A stretch of 64,000 nucleotides of DNA, taken from assembly GCF_019880545.1 (NCBI RefSeq), contig NZ_JAINVW010000003.1, forward strand, positions 682,001 to 746,000, given 5' to 3'. The position numbers and the translations under genes are program-made. Below the pieces are notes generated by a model that saw nothing but the letters and a program-made list of their open reading frames with translations, was not told the DNA's origin and ran no database searches. Of this stretch, positions 1 through 9,684 are shown piece by piece (the first letter of the stretch is position 1; each line of letters starts with the position of its first letter). This stretch comes from Flagellimonas meishanensis. GTDB taxonomy: Bacteria > Bacteroidota > Bacteroidia > Flavobacteriales > Flavobacteriaceae.

Positions 1-2028
1 GGTATCTGTCGGTGATACCGTAGTATTGTTGGACAGCGTGTGTATGTACTGAAAGGCATTGTTCACACTGGCCTTGACGGAAAAGTCGGGTGCCAAAAAA
101 TACCGGGCCGAAAGCCGAACCTCGGGCCCACCAAAGGTCTCTATCACCTCATTCTCATCAAACTCCTGGGTCTCTACAAGGGTGCCACTGTTTCTAGGGG
201 CATTATCCTGATAAATGCGTTGTTGCCCCGCTCCCAATGCGGCATAAAAAGAAAACCGTAACCCCATATCTATCAAAAGCTTATCGTTGACCTTATAGCT
301 ATCCGATATGAACACCGCAGACTCCAAACCCTTTTCTCGGGGAATGACCAAAGAGGAAACGTCGGAATCCGCACCCAAGGGGTCTATATTACCAGGGTCT
401 ACTACATAGAGTTTGCTGGCAATCCCAAAATCCAATGTATGTTTTCCGCCAGGAATGTACTTCATCCGGTATTTGAACTCAGTTTCGTTGTTCTTGTAGC
501 CAAGGTCAAAATCGTTATTGGATTCACCATCAAATTCAATACCGAACCTATACTCACTATTTGATAGGATGAGGCTTCCTGTTGTCTTTTCGCTGAACTT
601 GTGATCCCATCCCAATGAGACCAACCTGTTGCTATAATCGAAAATGGAATCGGAGGTAATACTGAATTCATCCCGACTGAAGTAGCCCGTTGCCTTTATC
701 TCATTATTTTCGTTTATGGTGTGGTTGTACTTGGCCAGTACGTCAAAAAAGGATGCGGTACTGTTATTAAGCTGCTCGTCATCCAAGGTTTCCAAAATCC
801 AATCGGAATATGTGGCCCTACCCCCTACCATCAGTGCGGCTTTATCCTTTATTATGGGTGTCTCCAAAACAATGTTGCTGGTAACAGGGCCTATGGAGGC
901 CTCTCCAGCAAACTTTTCGGTATTGGCATCCTTGGACGTAATGTCGAAAACCGAAGAAAGTCTACCTCCAAATTCGGCTGGAATATGTCCCTTAAAAATT
1001 TCGACCGCTCCCGTGGTAAATGGATTGATTGCGGAGAATATGCCAAAAAAGTGGGATGGATTGTAGATGACCCCATTGTCGAGCAAAATCAGGTTTTGGT
1101 CTGTACGTCCACCACGTACATTATATCCTGAAGCACCTTCACCAGCCGTTGTAATGCCCGGAAGGGTAATCGCAGCCTTGAGCACGTCCCTTTCACCAAG
1201 TACCAACGGTATGTTTTTGATCTTTTCAACCTCAATAAGCGTTACGCCCGTTATGGCGGTTTCCACATTTCTATCAATGTTTGCCTGTACCACAACCTCA
1301 TCCAATGCCTCAACACTCTCATCCAATTGAAAGTCGTGGGAACCGTCATTGTACAAAATGACCTTGGTACGAGATTCCTCTATACCCAATCCTCTAGTAG
1401 TGATGATATTTTCCCCAATGGGCAGTTCCAGACTGTAGTTTCCGTTGGCATTGGTGGAAGTACCTATATCTTTTCCTTCAACAATAATTGCCAGGTCGGG
1501 TATGGGTTGTCCGCTCCGGGCATTCAAGGCCCTTCCGTTAAGTGTAAAGCTTCGTCGCCTACTGTTCCGATTCTCACGGCCTATTTTTACCACTTGCAGT
1601 CCCCTGTTATTATCATCACTGCCTACAAAAAGAGGGCCAATATCCTGAAGTTGGTCATATTGTGGAAAGTCATCCTCAACTTGCTCTTGGGCCCCAAAAA
1701 AGTCGTTGGGAAGCGCATCGTATATCTGATTGTTCTGCATGAGGTATATCCTTTCGGAATCCATGATGAAGTAATTGAGCACGGTATCCTTAAAAATACT
1801 TTCAAGCACTGTGCTGATAGGGACATCTTGAAAACTTCCGGTCACCCTAAGACCTTTTAACCAATCTGACAAGTAGAAGAAGCTATATGAGGTCTTGCTC
1901 TCAATTTCAGAAAGGGCATCTTCGGCCGGAGTATTGGCAAACGAAACTGAAATGCGCGGGACCTCTGTTTGGGCACCAACGTATTGCATGCCCATAAAGA
2001 GCAGGAAAACAATTATTACTCTTTTCAT
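1..2028 (-). CDS. TonB-dependent outer-membrane receptor with N-terminal STN domain (3' end outside window)
   Basis: 676 codons are visible; the barrel C-terminus lies beyond base 1. Reading the minus strand from the ATG at 2028 gives a signal peptide (residues 1-20, ending VGAQ), an STN/secretin-like domain (about 26-98), a carboxypeptidase-type beta sandwich (about 161-242, FTLNGRALNARSGQPIPDLA), and a TonB plug (about 260-375) with the conserved stretch GYNVRGGRTDQNLILLDNG, followed by beta strands. STN domains usually talk to a FecR-type anti-sigma factor, but no fecI/fecR lies in the window. The start overlaps the stop of the upstream gene as ATGA (2025-2028), so the two are probably co-translated. 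The substrate cannot be told from the sequence. Confidence 0.9.
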   Translation of the reverse strand, partial: MKRVIIVFLLFMGMQYVGAQTEVPRISVSFANTPAEDALSEIESKTSYSFFYLSDWLKGLRVTGSFQDVPISTVLESIFKDTVLNYFIMDSERIYLMQNNQIYDALPNDFFGAQEQVEDDFPQYDQLQDIGPLFVGSDDNNRGLQVVKIGRENRNSRRRSFTLNGRALNARSGQPIPDLAIIVEGKDIGTSTNANGNYSLELPIGENIITTRGLGIEESRTKVILYNDGSHDFQLDESVEALDEVVVQANIDRNVETAITGVTLIEVEKIKNIPLVLGERDVLKAAITLPGITTAGEGASGYNVRGGRTDQNLILLDNGVIYNPSHFFGIFSAINPFTTGAVEIFKGHIPAEFGGRLSSVFDITSKDANTEKFAGEASIGPVTSNIVLETPIIKDKAALMVGGRATYSDWILETLDDEQLNNSTASFFDVLAKYNHTINENNEIKATGYFSRDEFSITSDSIFDYSNRLVSLGWDHKFSEKTTGSLILSNSEYRFGIEFDGESNNDFDLGYKNNETEFKYRMKYIPGGKHTLDFGIASKLYVVDPGNIDPLGADSDVSSLVIPREKGLESAVFISDSYKVNDKLLIDMGLRFSFYAALGAGQQRIYQDNAPRNSGTLVETQEFDENEVIETFGGPEVRLSARYFLAPDFSVKASVNNAFQYIHTLSNNTTVSPTDT

Positions 2029-2777
2029 TCTTCTACTGGTTTATTGGATTGGTTAAGGAGGGTTTCTATTCGCCTGACCAAACTGACCTGAAATTGGTCG
2101 GGATCCGTTCTTCTGAGGCTTTTGGCAATTCGATAGAATCGGTCAATCTGCCTTTTCTGATTTGGGAACAGATCTATTATATTCCCTTTTGTATTCACGA
2201 TATGGTAGCTGCCCTTATGTAACAACACATATTCCGAAGGGCCTTCCAAAAATTCATAATAGATAGAGCTCCTATCCTTTCTCTCAAAACTTTTTTTGGT
2301 GTACTTGGTGTAAAGTGTGAATGTAGGAGATTCCATCGCCTTTGCATAAAAACCATAAGCGTTGAGCCCAGGGGCCTGTTGCTCTGTCAACTTAAAAAAA
2401 CTAAGCCCGCCAAGCTCAAAGCTATCGATGTAATCCTTGAACAATCGCAGGGTTCCTCCACCCGCGGACGAAATAAGCTTAAGCAAGACTTCATCTTCAT
2501 ATGAATCATATTTAAGGTCAACATCAAAATAACATTGCCCGTCGTAACATACATTTCCCTTTTGGAAGTCAAGCGTTCTAAAAAACTGGGTCTGTTCATT
2601 AATGGTCCTATACTTCTCCTCATAAACCTCCCCTTGGTACAGCCCCGTGTTCTCTATGCCCACTTCTGAATCATAGGCATTGTAGTATGCTATATAGTTT
2701 TGCTCTTGGGAAAAAACAGTAAAAAAGCAGCCAAGTAAAAAAATCGGGGATAAGAGACCCCTTAATTGTGTTCTCAT
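2025..2777 (-). CDS. Secreted protein of unknown function, partner of the TonB receptor
   Basis: 250 residues from the ATG at 2777. A longer reading to 2873 exists, but only the 2777 start puts a signal peptide (about 1-24, LLSPIFLLGCFFTVFSQ) at the N-terminus, so it is preferred. No family was recognised. The mature part is rich in Tyr, Phe and acidic residues and looks like a periplasmic beta-rich protein. Its stop overlaps the receptor start by four bases (ATGA), which argues for translational coupling and a joint role, for example as an accessory or signalling partner of the receptor. That role is inference. Confidence 0.75.
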   Translation of the reverse strand: MRTQLRGLLSPIFLLGCFFTVFSQEQNYIAYYNAYDSEVGIENTGLYQGEVYEEKYRTINEQTQFFRTLDFQKGNVCYDGQCYFDVDLKYDSYEDEVLLKLISSAGGGTLRLFKDYIDSFELGGLSFFKLTEQQAPGLNAYGFYAKAMESPTFTLYTKYTKKSFERKDRSSIYYEFLEGPSEYVLLHKGSYHIVNTKGNIIDLFPNQKRQIDRFYRIAKSLRRTDPDQFQVSLVRRIETLLNQSNKPVEE

Positions 2778-2987
2778 ATTCTTTTTTGGTTGATGAATTG
2801 GTCTAGAAATCAAATAAAGTTTGATATCCGTATCTAAAATACCGATAAAAATCCTGACTTCTAAGAAAACCAAAAAAAATGAATAATCTATAAAAATAAT
2901 AGGGAATTGTCATCCTTTTTAGGGGGACACCTTTCTTTTAATAAAGGTATCTTCAACCATTGTGCAATTTTTAATCCTTTTTGGGAC

Positions 2988-5381
2988 TTATTGTGGCCTT
3001 AATTTTAACAAGGAGGACGCATTCTGCTCTATTTCATTTTTGTTCATCATCATTTTCCTGAACTTTCCTTGAATATAGAGCTTTGCTTGATCTTCGTAAT
3101 GTTTGCTAAAAGGATTGCCAGACTGCCCTGTGGGCAATATACTGATGCTGTTCTCTATATCGGAAAAATCGATAATGCGACGGGTTGACGGTCCAGAGTT
3201 TACCTTGTACATCCCAGTACTATCATAGGGAAAGGCCATATTGTTGATCACCTCCCTGGTTCCCTCTACCGGAAAAGGGCCAACATTGAAAAAACCGCGC
3301 AGCGCCTCCACCTTTCCTATGGGGTGCTGGTGCTCCAATGTGTGCACTTTTCGCCACTGCCACTGATTTGGGTCAGGTCCAAAATCCTCAACAAGGGAAT
3401 TCCATGCGTCATCAAATGATTTTATCAAGATTTCCAATCGGGTCTCAACCATTTCTTCCGTGTTCACATTGTCCCACCATACGCCATCTTCCATTTGGGC
3501 ACCCCATGCAATGTGGCGTTTTACAAGATGGGTCGCCAACAACTGATTGAATCGTTCCGAGCCCAATTCATCTTCAAAAGTGTTCTTAAGCATGTAATAT
3601 TCCGTACGGTGGAACAAGGTCGGGCTAATGCCATCCAACGGATAGCTCCCATCCCAATTTTTAAGTGCATCCACCCAAACCAGCTGTTCTTCGGTAAGTA
3701 TGGAAACATCCACCAATTTAATGAGCTCGGTCACCAAACTTGGGTTCACGGAGGAGGTTACGTCCAATATCATACCCGCTGTGGCTTCCTTGTCCCAATC
3801 ATTCTTATTATCCAATAACTGGACAATTCGCTTGGCCCTGTTTTCAGGAAGATAATAGCCTGGGTATAACATCCCGGCGGAGGAATCGGGTTGATTATTT
3901 GCGGAGTACACATACTGCCAAGGTGGATTCACAGCGCTTGGATTTTCCGAAAAATCAAGAAAACGTTTGGGCTCCTGTGTTCCGGAGGTTCCATCGAGAA
4001 TGAATTTTGTTGAAATGCTATCCGGCATCTGGTACAGCTTTGCGGTGGCCCACCAGGCCACATTTCCCTCAGCATCTCCATACATCACGTTCAGACCTGG
4101 TGCATGAATCTTGGGCAATGCGCTTTGAAATTCTGTTATGTTTTCTGCATGGCTCAGCTCATACAGCCCATGCATCACTTCGTTTTTTTGCGTAACATAC
4201 ACCCATGACATTGCAACAGGCCGTTTGTCCTCAATTTGGGCGGCAATTCCATTCAAAATGGGTCCATGTCGTGTTTTCTTATACGTATAAGTTATATCGT
4301 CGCCATCCTTTACTTTTATGGTATTGGTGATGTACCCATAGTTCTCCCACCCGTTTTCGGTCCGATATTTTGTGCTGTCCTGTGGATGGGTCTCTTCATA
4401 ATAAAAATTAAGGTCGTCGTTCTGTAACATAGTAAGGCCGTAGGCCAGATTTCTGTTATGCCCTAGCAACGGGAACGGGACTCCCCCCAAATGATATCCA
4501 TATTTTTCATAGTTGGGGGTTATCACATGGGCTTCGTACCAAACCGAAGGTTGGGCAAAACCGATATGGGGGTCGTTTGCCAAGATTACTTTTCCATTTT
4601 TGGTTTTGGAGGGAGACAGAACCCAACTGTTACTTCCAACGAACAGTGGCACCGGGAGTTTTTGCAATGCCCTTGTGGCACTTGCCGTTATTTGCGTTCC
4701 TATGGAATCTGGAATGTTGTTTTTATAATTTTTAATCCAAACGGTGGATGTATCCGAATAGATAGCCAGGTCATTGATGTACTGCTCGCCCAACTCCTCC
4801 TGAATGCTGGTCAACAATGGGTCCGTTTTGTGCCCCATTGCAAAGCTGAAGGCCATATAGCCGACCACATTGTAGACATCGTCCAAGGCAAACGGTTTCT
4901 TCTCCAATCCCGTCAGGTAAAACTCTATAGGTGTCGGGCCATGTTCAATAAAGGTGTTTATGCCATCCAGATAGGCTTGGCAAAGGCTTACCATCCTGTC
5001 ATCAGGATTTAGTGCTGCCAACGTTTCATTGGTATGCTCATCAATGCCGAGGGAAAGAAAAAATTTGTCCGTGTCCACCAAATCGGCCCCAAAGACTTCC
5101 GAGAGACCTCCCTTTGCCAATCTTCGCAATAGCTCCATTTGCCAAAGCCTGTCCTGCGCATGAACATAACCCAATGCCTTTTGGGCATCCAGCTCATTTT
5201 TGGCATAGATGTGCGGGATGCCATAAGTGTCAAAGAAAACATTGACGTCTTCCTGGAGACCGGGCAATGTCTTTTCCCCCTTGTAATCGGGTTTCAGTGT
5301 TTGAACAAATATGGCCAATCCGATGATTGCAAGCACTAACAGCCCTGCAATCGCCCAGAGCACTTTCTTTAATTTTTTCAC
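2988..5381 (-). CDS. Penicillin acylase family protein (N-terminal nucleophile amidohydrolase)
   Basis: 797 residues, typical length for the penicillin amidase / acyl-homoserine-lactone acylase family. One N-terminal membrane segment (about 7-27) acts as signal anchor or uncleaved signal. The alpha-chain part carries DTYGIPHIYA and ALGYVHAQDRLWQMELLRRL. The self-cleavage site and nucleophile is Ser250 in GSNSWVLSPSKT, followed by NDPHIGFAQPSVWYE. The family cuts side-chain amides after autocatalytic splitting into alpha and beta chains in the periplasm. Substrate (beta-lactam, N-acyl-homoserine lactone or another amide) cannot be decided here. It stands alone between short gaps, with a small inverted repeat just upstream. 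Confidence 0.92.
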   Translation of the reverse strand: MKKLKKVLWAIAGLLVLAIIGLAIFVQTLKPDYKGEKTLPGLQEDVNVFFDTYGIPHIYAKNELDAQKALGYVHAQDRLWQMELLRRLAKGGLSEVFGADLVDTDKFFLSLGIDEHTNETLAALNPDDRMVSLCQAYLDGINTFIEHGPTPIEFYLTGLEKKPFALDDVYNVVGYMAFSFAMGHKTDPLLTSIQEELGEQYINDLAIYSDTSTVWIKNYKNNIPDSIGTQITASATRALQKLPVPLFVGSNSWVLSPSKTKNGKVILANDPHIGFAQPSVWYEAHVITPNYEKYGYHLGGVPFPLLGHNRNLAYGLTMLQNDDLNFYYEETHPQDSTKYRTENGWENYGYITNTIKVKDGDDITYTYKKTRHGPILNGIAAQIEDKRPVAMSWVYVTQKNEVMHGLYELSHAENITEFQSALPKIHAPGLNVMYGDAEGNVAWWATAKLYQMPDSISTKFILDGTSGTQEPKRFLDFSENPSAVNPPWQYVYSANNQPDSSAGMLYPGYYLPENRAKRIVQLLDNKNDWDKEATAGMILDVTSSVNPSLVTELIKLVDVSILTEEQLVWVDALKNWDGSYPLDGISPTLFHRTEYYMLKNTFEDELGSERFNQLLATHLVKRHIAWGAQMEDGVWWDNVNTEEMVETRLEILIKSFDDAWNSLVEDFGPDPNQWQWRKVHTLEHQHPIGKVEALRGFFNVGPFPVEGTREVINNMAFPYDSTGMYKVNSGPSTRRIIDFSDIENSISILPTGQSGNPFSKHYEDQAKLYIQGKFRKMMMNKNEIEQNASSLLKLRPQ

Positions 5382-5408
5382 GGGGGTTCTTTAGGTTATG
5401 TCAATTAG

Positions 5409-5422
5409 TTACCCTAAGGTAA
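5409..5422. promoter_or_regulatory. Inverted repeat upstream of the acylase gene
   Basis: TTACC-CTAA-GGTAA, a perfect 5+4+5 inverted repeat lying 28-41 bases upstream of the acylase start in the short gap to dsbD. It could be an operator, but the arms are short and chance is a real alternative. Confidence 0.25.
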
Positions 5423-5461
5423 TCTATTTTGTATAATGTGAAAAAAATATTGAGGTTCGGA

Positions 5462-7444
5462 TCACTGTCGATTCATGGATAATTGATGTCTTTCCAAGCC
5501 CGATTTGAGCCATTGTCCATAGGTTTCAACATCCACATACTGCACGGCATCATTGAGGAGTTCAAGGTCTGGAGAAAGCAGTACGTAGTACGGTTGCGAC
5601 GCGGCATTGAAGTTGATGGTCTGGAAGGTCCCCCATTTTTGACCGATGGTCTCAATGGTCTTTATTCTACCTGAATCAAACTGAAAATCAAATTGTTCCT
5701 CTTTGGGAAGTGTTTTTCTGTCATCAACATACAGGGAAATGAGGACGTATTCGTTTTTTAGCAGCTGGTAAATGTCTGGATGACTCCAAACGTTCTCCTC
5801 CATTTTTCGACAATTTACGCAGGCCCATCCGGTGAAATCGAGAAGAATTGGTTTATTGACCTCTTTTGCATGGGCAACGCCATCGTCAAAATCTTTGAAA
5901 CAATCCAATCCCAGTGGGCAATCACTTTCCTTTTGTTGTACACTGTAAAAATCAGGAGGTGGAAAACCACTCAACAATTTTAATGTGGTGAGGTTAAAAA
6001 GGCCCAAGACCAAATAGGTGGTAAAGATCAGGCTCAATAGACCGAAAAATTTTCGTGTAATGGAAATCTTTGCCTTTGGTCCGTCATGCGAAAACCTGAT
6101 GAGCCCGAAGAGATACAAAGTCATCAAAAGAAACAGAACAATCCATATTGCCAAGAATATCTCGCGTTTCAACAATCCCCAATGACCAACCAAATCGGCG
6201 TTAGAGAGAAACTTAAATGCCAGGGCCAGCTCCAAAAAGCCCAATACCACTTTTACCGTGGTCATCCAACCACCAGATTTGGGCAGCGAATTGAGCCAAG
6301 TTGGAAACAAGGCAAACAGTCCAAAGGGCAAAGCAAGTGCAAGACCAAAGCCTACCATGCCAGAACTTAGATTGGTGGCAACATTGCCCGCTGCCAAGGT
6401 GGTGCTCCCCAATAGTCCGCCCAATATGGGACCGGTACACGAAAAGGAGACTATGGCCAATGTCAAGGCCATAAAAAATATCCCCAGTGCACCGCCAACC
6501 TTTGAGGATGCGGCATCCATCTTATTGGCCCAAGAACTGGGCAGGGTCAACTCATAATATCCAAAAAACGAGAATGCGAAGACCACAAAGACCACGAAAA
6601 AGAACACGTTGAGCCAAACATTGGTCGCAATCGTGTTCAAAATCTGGGAATCCACCGAATCAAACAAGTGAAACGGCAAACTGAGCAGAAAATAGATCAG
6701 CACTATGAAAAAACCATAAAGGCTGGCGTTGAACACTCCGTGTTTTTTTTGTTGGGCATGTTTGGTAAAAAAAGATACGGTCAAGGGAATCATTGGAAAT
6801 ACGCAGGGCGTCAACAGTGCAATAAGTCCGCCCAAAAATCCCAAGCCAAAAATTGTCCAAAGGTTGGATTTTGCCTCGGAGTCCTGAATTCCGCCCTGGT
6901 TCAAGAGTGCTTTGTTCTTGATATCAACCCGAAGGGATTCATTGATGAGCAGGCTCCTTTCGTCCAACTGTTTTCCTTCATCCACATAGGCACTGCCATC
7001 CAAAGAAATTTGGAACAAATAATCTTTTGGAATACAGACCTCCTTACAGATTTGGTAAAACAAGTTGGCCGATAGTTGTCGCACATTCGGGTCGAGAAGT
7101 TTGATTTTTTGGATGAAGATGGCCTCCTTTTTGAAAAAAGTCTCCTCCACTTCAAAAATATCGCTGTATTCCTTGATGGTTTCGCCCTCCTCTGTTCTCC
7201 CGATCAACTCATATTCCTCCCCAGCCTTCTCAAAAGTAAACTCACTGGGCAGGGAACCTCCCTCGGCAGTGTATTGGGAATATACGTGCCATCCGTCCAT
7301 TATCTTGCCCTTGAACACCAGCTCGTATTCGGTCTCCGAGATCTGATTCACCTCATGTGACCATAAGGCAGGTTCCGCATCGGTTTGTGCAAAAAGGCTC
7401 GAGCTTATCCAAAATGAAGCCAAAAAAAGCAATATAATTCTCAT
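5462..7444 (-). CDS. dsbD: Thiol:disulfide interchange protein DsbD
   Basis: 660 residues from the ATG at 7444; a start at 7453 adds only MDS ahead of the signal peptide (MRIILLFLASFWISSSLFAQ). Layout fits DsbD: N-terminal periplasmic domain with QICKEVCIP, eight-helix membrane core with the two redox cysteines in TPCVFPMIPLT and SFSCTGPILGG, and a C-terminal thioredoxin-like domain with CVNC at about 542-545 (FTGWACVNCRKM). DsbD carries reducing power from cytoplasmic thioredoxin to periplasmic thiol proteins; several TlpA-like candidates lie in this window. Its start overlaps the tilS stop (ATGA, 7441-7444), so both sit in one transcript. Confidence 0.95.
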   Translation of the reverse strand: MRIILLFLASFWISSSLFAQTDAEPALWSHEVNQISETEYELVFKGKIMDGWHVYSQYTAEGGSLPSEFTFEKAGEEYELIGRTEEGETIKEYSDIFEVEETFFKKEAIFIQKIKLLDPNVRQLSANLFYQICKEVCIPKDYLFQISLDGSAYVDEGKQLDERSLLINESLRVDIKNKALLNQGGIQDSEAKSNLWTIFGLGFLGGLIALLTPCVFPMIPLTVSFFTKHAQQKKHGVFNASLYGFFIVLIYFLLSLPFHLFDSVDSQILNTIATNVWLNVFFFVVFVVFAFSFFGYYELTLPSSWANKMDAASSKVGGALGIFFMALTLAIVSFSCTGPILGGLLGSTTLAAGNVATNLSSGMVGFGLALALPFGLFALFPTWLNSLPKSGGWMTTVKVVLGFLELALAFKFLSNADLVGHWGLLKREIFLAIWIVLFLLMTLYLFGLIRFSHDGPKAKISITRKFFGLLSLIFTTYLVLGLFNLTTLKLLSGFPPPDFYSVQQKESDCPLGLDCFKDFDDGVAHAKEVNKPILLDFTGWACVNCRKMEENVWSHPDIYQLLKNEYVLISLYVDDRKTLPKEEQFDFQFDSGRIKTIETIGQKWGTFQTINFNAASQPYYVLLSPDLELLNDAVQYVDVETYGQWLKSGLERHQLSMNRQ

Positions 7445-8748
7445 AGAATCCATGTGATCTTTAATATCTCCCGAGTTGCAGCATCAATCTTAAAGCGCTC
7501 ATCGGCCCTGCGGCCCACTACCCAGACAATTTCATCATCCGAGCAGAGCAACCACTGTTTTTCCTTTGAAATGACATCCACTTTATCATCTTTGAAAAAC
7601 TTGGACAGCTTCTTCTTTCCCTTCATTCCAAAAGGATAAAAATAGTCGCCATTTTGCCACTTCCTTAATACTAACGGAAAGTTTAACTTTTCCTTATCCA
7701 AATAGATGGTGTTCGATGTCGCTTGGCCAAGACTTGGAACGATTTCCATTCGCAGATGTATGGGATCCTGCACGAATGATTCTCCATCGTGGATAAAATA
7801 AACTCCATCTTCTTCCGATTGCAACGGCGACAGTATAAGATGCGTTCTGTCCTTTAAAAGCCGATGGGTCTTGGAAAGGACTTCCTTACCACTCATGGCG
7901 TCCAAAAGACCTTTCACATTGTCCCATTCAGTGAAACCATATTCATGGAACAATCCATAAAGATAGGCTTCCAACGGGACCATTTTGTGCAGCTCCCCAA
8001 TAGTTATGATAAAGGTGTCTCCCTTGGGCTGGAACAGCCTATTCTTAAGTTCTTTTAGATGATGATCGGCCAAAACCCGGGTTTGCTCCAAGTAGGTCTG
8101 TGTCGTCAAAAAATTGTCAAGAAAGTTAGGATGCAACTCTTTTAAAACGGGAACCAATTCCAGGCGAATTTTATTCCTCAGGTATTTGTTGTCCCTGTTA
8201 CTGCTGTCTTCCCTCCATTCCAAACCTTCCCCCTTGGCATAATCTTCTATTACCTTTCTTGGGAAACGGAGCAAAGGTCTGATGATTCTTCCATTTTGGG
8301 CGGGTATTCCCATAAGACCTTCAATTCCTGTGCCCCTGGACAGATTGATCAAGAATGTCTCCAGATTGTCGTCCGCGTGGTGTGCCGTGAGCAAATAATC
8401 AAACCCTTTTTTTTCCAGCAATCCATGGAACCATTGATAGCGTAATGTCCGTGCCGCCATTTGGATGGAGCCTCCATGTTGGTTCAAATACCCAAGCGTG
8501 TCGAAAACTTTTGAAAAGGTATCGATTCCCAGGTTTTTTCCCAATTCCTTAACAAAGTTTTCATCCCCATCACTTTCAGCGCCACGTAAATTGAAGTTGC
8601 AATGAGCCAAACTGATATCCAATCCAATGCGATGACAAAGATGGGCCAAAACCACGCTGTCCACTCCCCCACTGCATGCGACTAAAAGTTTGCCCCTGAC
8701 CAAAAAGGTAAAATCAGCTTCAATTTTTTCTTGAAATTCAGTCAACAT
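7441..8748 (-). CDS. tilS: tRNA(Ile)-lysidine synthetase
   Basis: 435 residues, the usual bacterial length. The PP-loop SGGVDS is at 26-31, followed by the conserved HCNFNLRGAESDGDENF and LLTAHHADDNLETFLINL stretches; the C-terminal TilS domain contains MKGKKKLSKFFKD. The enzyme changes C34 of the CAU-anticodon isoleucine tRNA into lysidine and is essential. A TATTTTTG box (minus strand, 8753-8760) lies so near the ATG that the mRNA would be almost leaderless if it is used. Coupled by ATGA to dsbD. Confidence 0.95.
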   Translation of the reverse strand: MLTEFQEKIEADFTFLVRGKLLVACSGGVDSVVLAHLCHRIGLDISLAHCNFNLRGAESDGDENFVKELGKNLGIDTFSKVFDTLGYLNQHGGSIQMAARTLRYQWFHGLLEKKGFDYLLTAHHADDNLETFLINLSRGTGIEGLMGIPAQNGRIIRPLLRFPRKVIEDYAKGEGLEWREDSSNRDNKYLRNKIRLELVPVLKELHPNFLDNFLTTQTYLEQTRVLADHHLKELKNRLFQPKGDTFIITIGELHKMVPLEAYLYGLFHEYGFTEWDNVKGLLDAMSGKEVLSKTHRLLKDRTHLILSPLQSEEDGVYFIHDGESFVQDPIHLRMEIVPSLGQATSNTIYLDKEKLNFPLVLRKWQNGDYFYPFGMKGKKKLSKFFKDDKVDVISKEKQWLLCSDDEIVWVVGRRADERFKIDAATREILKITWIL

Positions 8749-8795
8749 TGGACAAAAATAGGAATATACTCCATGAGTTATAAACCTATCATCAC

Positions 8796-9632
8796 CTATT
8801 CCGTTAACGACCTTATGATTTCATTAAGGTTCTTGTCCAAACTCTCTGATGGGTTGTACCCTTCATGTTTAAACCTTATCATACCAGAACTGTCAATAAT
8901 CAATAGTGCAGGTACTCCAGTAAATCCGAGGCTTTTATGTGATGCGTTGCCAAAATCAAAATAGGTTTTAAAATCCATATCATGTTTCTTCATGAATTCC
9001 ATTGCCTTTTCAGGTGTGTCATTGCCAAACTCAGTACAAACCATTAGAAACTCTATCTTGGAATCGGATTTGAAACTATCCCTAACCTTTTTTAGTTCCT
9101 TCATTTCATTCAAACAGGGCTTGCACCAGGTACCAAAGAAATCGAGGACCAGAACTTTTCCCCTAAAGTTTTCCGCTTGTATGTTTTGTCCTGTATCAAG
9201 AGAAAGCAGTTCAATGTTTGGGGGATTCTCGTTCACGAATTCTGAAAGATCTGACTCTACCAAGGAGGGAACTATGAAAAATGAGAATAGCACGTAAAGT
9301 GGAATGGTCAATGCCAGGTTTTTATATTTTCCAGCAATGCGGCCTACAAAGGCAGCTGATATAAATACAGGTATTGAAATCCAAAGCTTTGGAATTTCTG
9401 GAAGAATCCAAATTGTAAAAAAAATGGCGATGGGTAAGCAAACAAGGAATATTGTGAGTATAATATTAAATTCTCTTGAGGGTGTGATATAGGTATAGAG
9501 CAATATAAGAAGTGATATAATCAGTGTGATCCACCGCAAATCGAGCGTTACCAGCAGCATGACCGATATAGCAAGGAGTGTTATGGCAATACCTGCCGCA
9601 AAGTCTAGAATCCCTTTTTTCAAATCAAACAT
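8796..9632 (-). CDS. TlpA-like thioredoxin-domain membrane protein
   Basis: 278 residues from the ATG at 9632; an upstream reading to 9668 exists, but the -7 box at 9648-9655 favours 9632. Four or five hydrophobic helices (about 12-120) are followed by a periplasmic thioredoxin-fold domain with the TlpA motif GTWCKPCLNEMKEL, the redox cysteines being C170 and C173. Such proteins reduce or exchange thiols in the periplasm, for example in cytochrome c maturation, and could take electrons from the DsbD encoded nearby. The polytopic N-terminus is unusual, since most TlpA proteins have one anchor helix. The partner is unknown. Confidence 0.85.
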   Translation of the reverse strand: MFDLKKGILDFAAGIAITLLAISVMLLVTLDLRWITLIISLLILLYTYITPSREFNIILTIFLVCLPIAIFFTIWILPEIPKLWISIPVFISAAFVGRIAGKYKNLALTIPLYVLFSFFIVPSLVESDLSEFVNENPPNIELLSLDTGQNIQAENFRGKVLVLDFFGTWCKPCLNEMKELKKVRDSFKSDSKIEFLMVCTEFGNDTPEKAMEFMKKHDMDFKTYFDFGNASHKSLGFTGVPALLIIDSSGMIRFKHEGYNPSESLDKNLNEIIRSLTE

Positions 9633-9647
9633 GTTTAGTGCTGCAAA

Positions 9648-9655
9648 CAAAACTA
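9648..9655 (-). promoter_or_regulatory. Probable -7 box of the TlpA-like gene
   Basis: Minus-strand TAGTTTTG matches the Bacteroidota -7 consensus TAnnTTTG and sits 16 bases upstream of the chosen start at 9632. No TTG box at the usual spacing was found. Confidence 0.4.
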
Positions 9656-9684
9656 GTTTGAAAATCAATTATATGGGTAAGCAT

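Noticed and set aside
716..1330. Plus-strand frames opposite the TonB receptor
   Set aside because: The minus strand carries an unbroken receptor reading with clear domains through this stretch.
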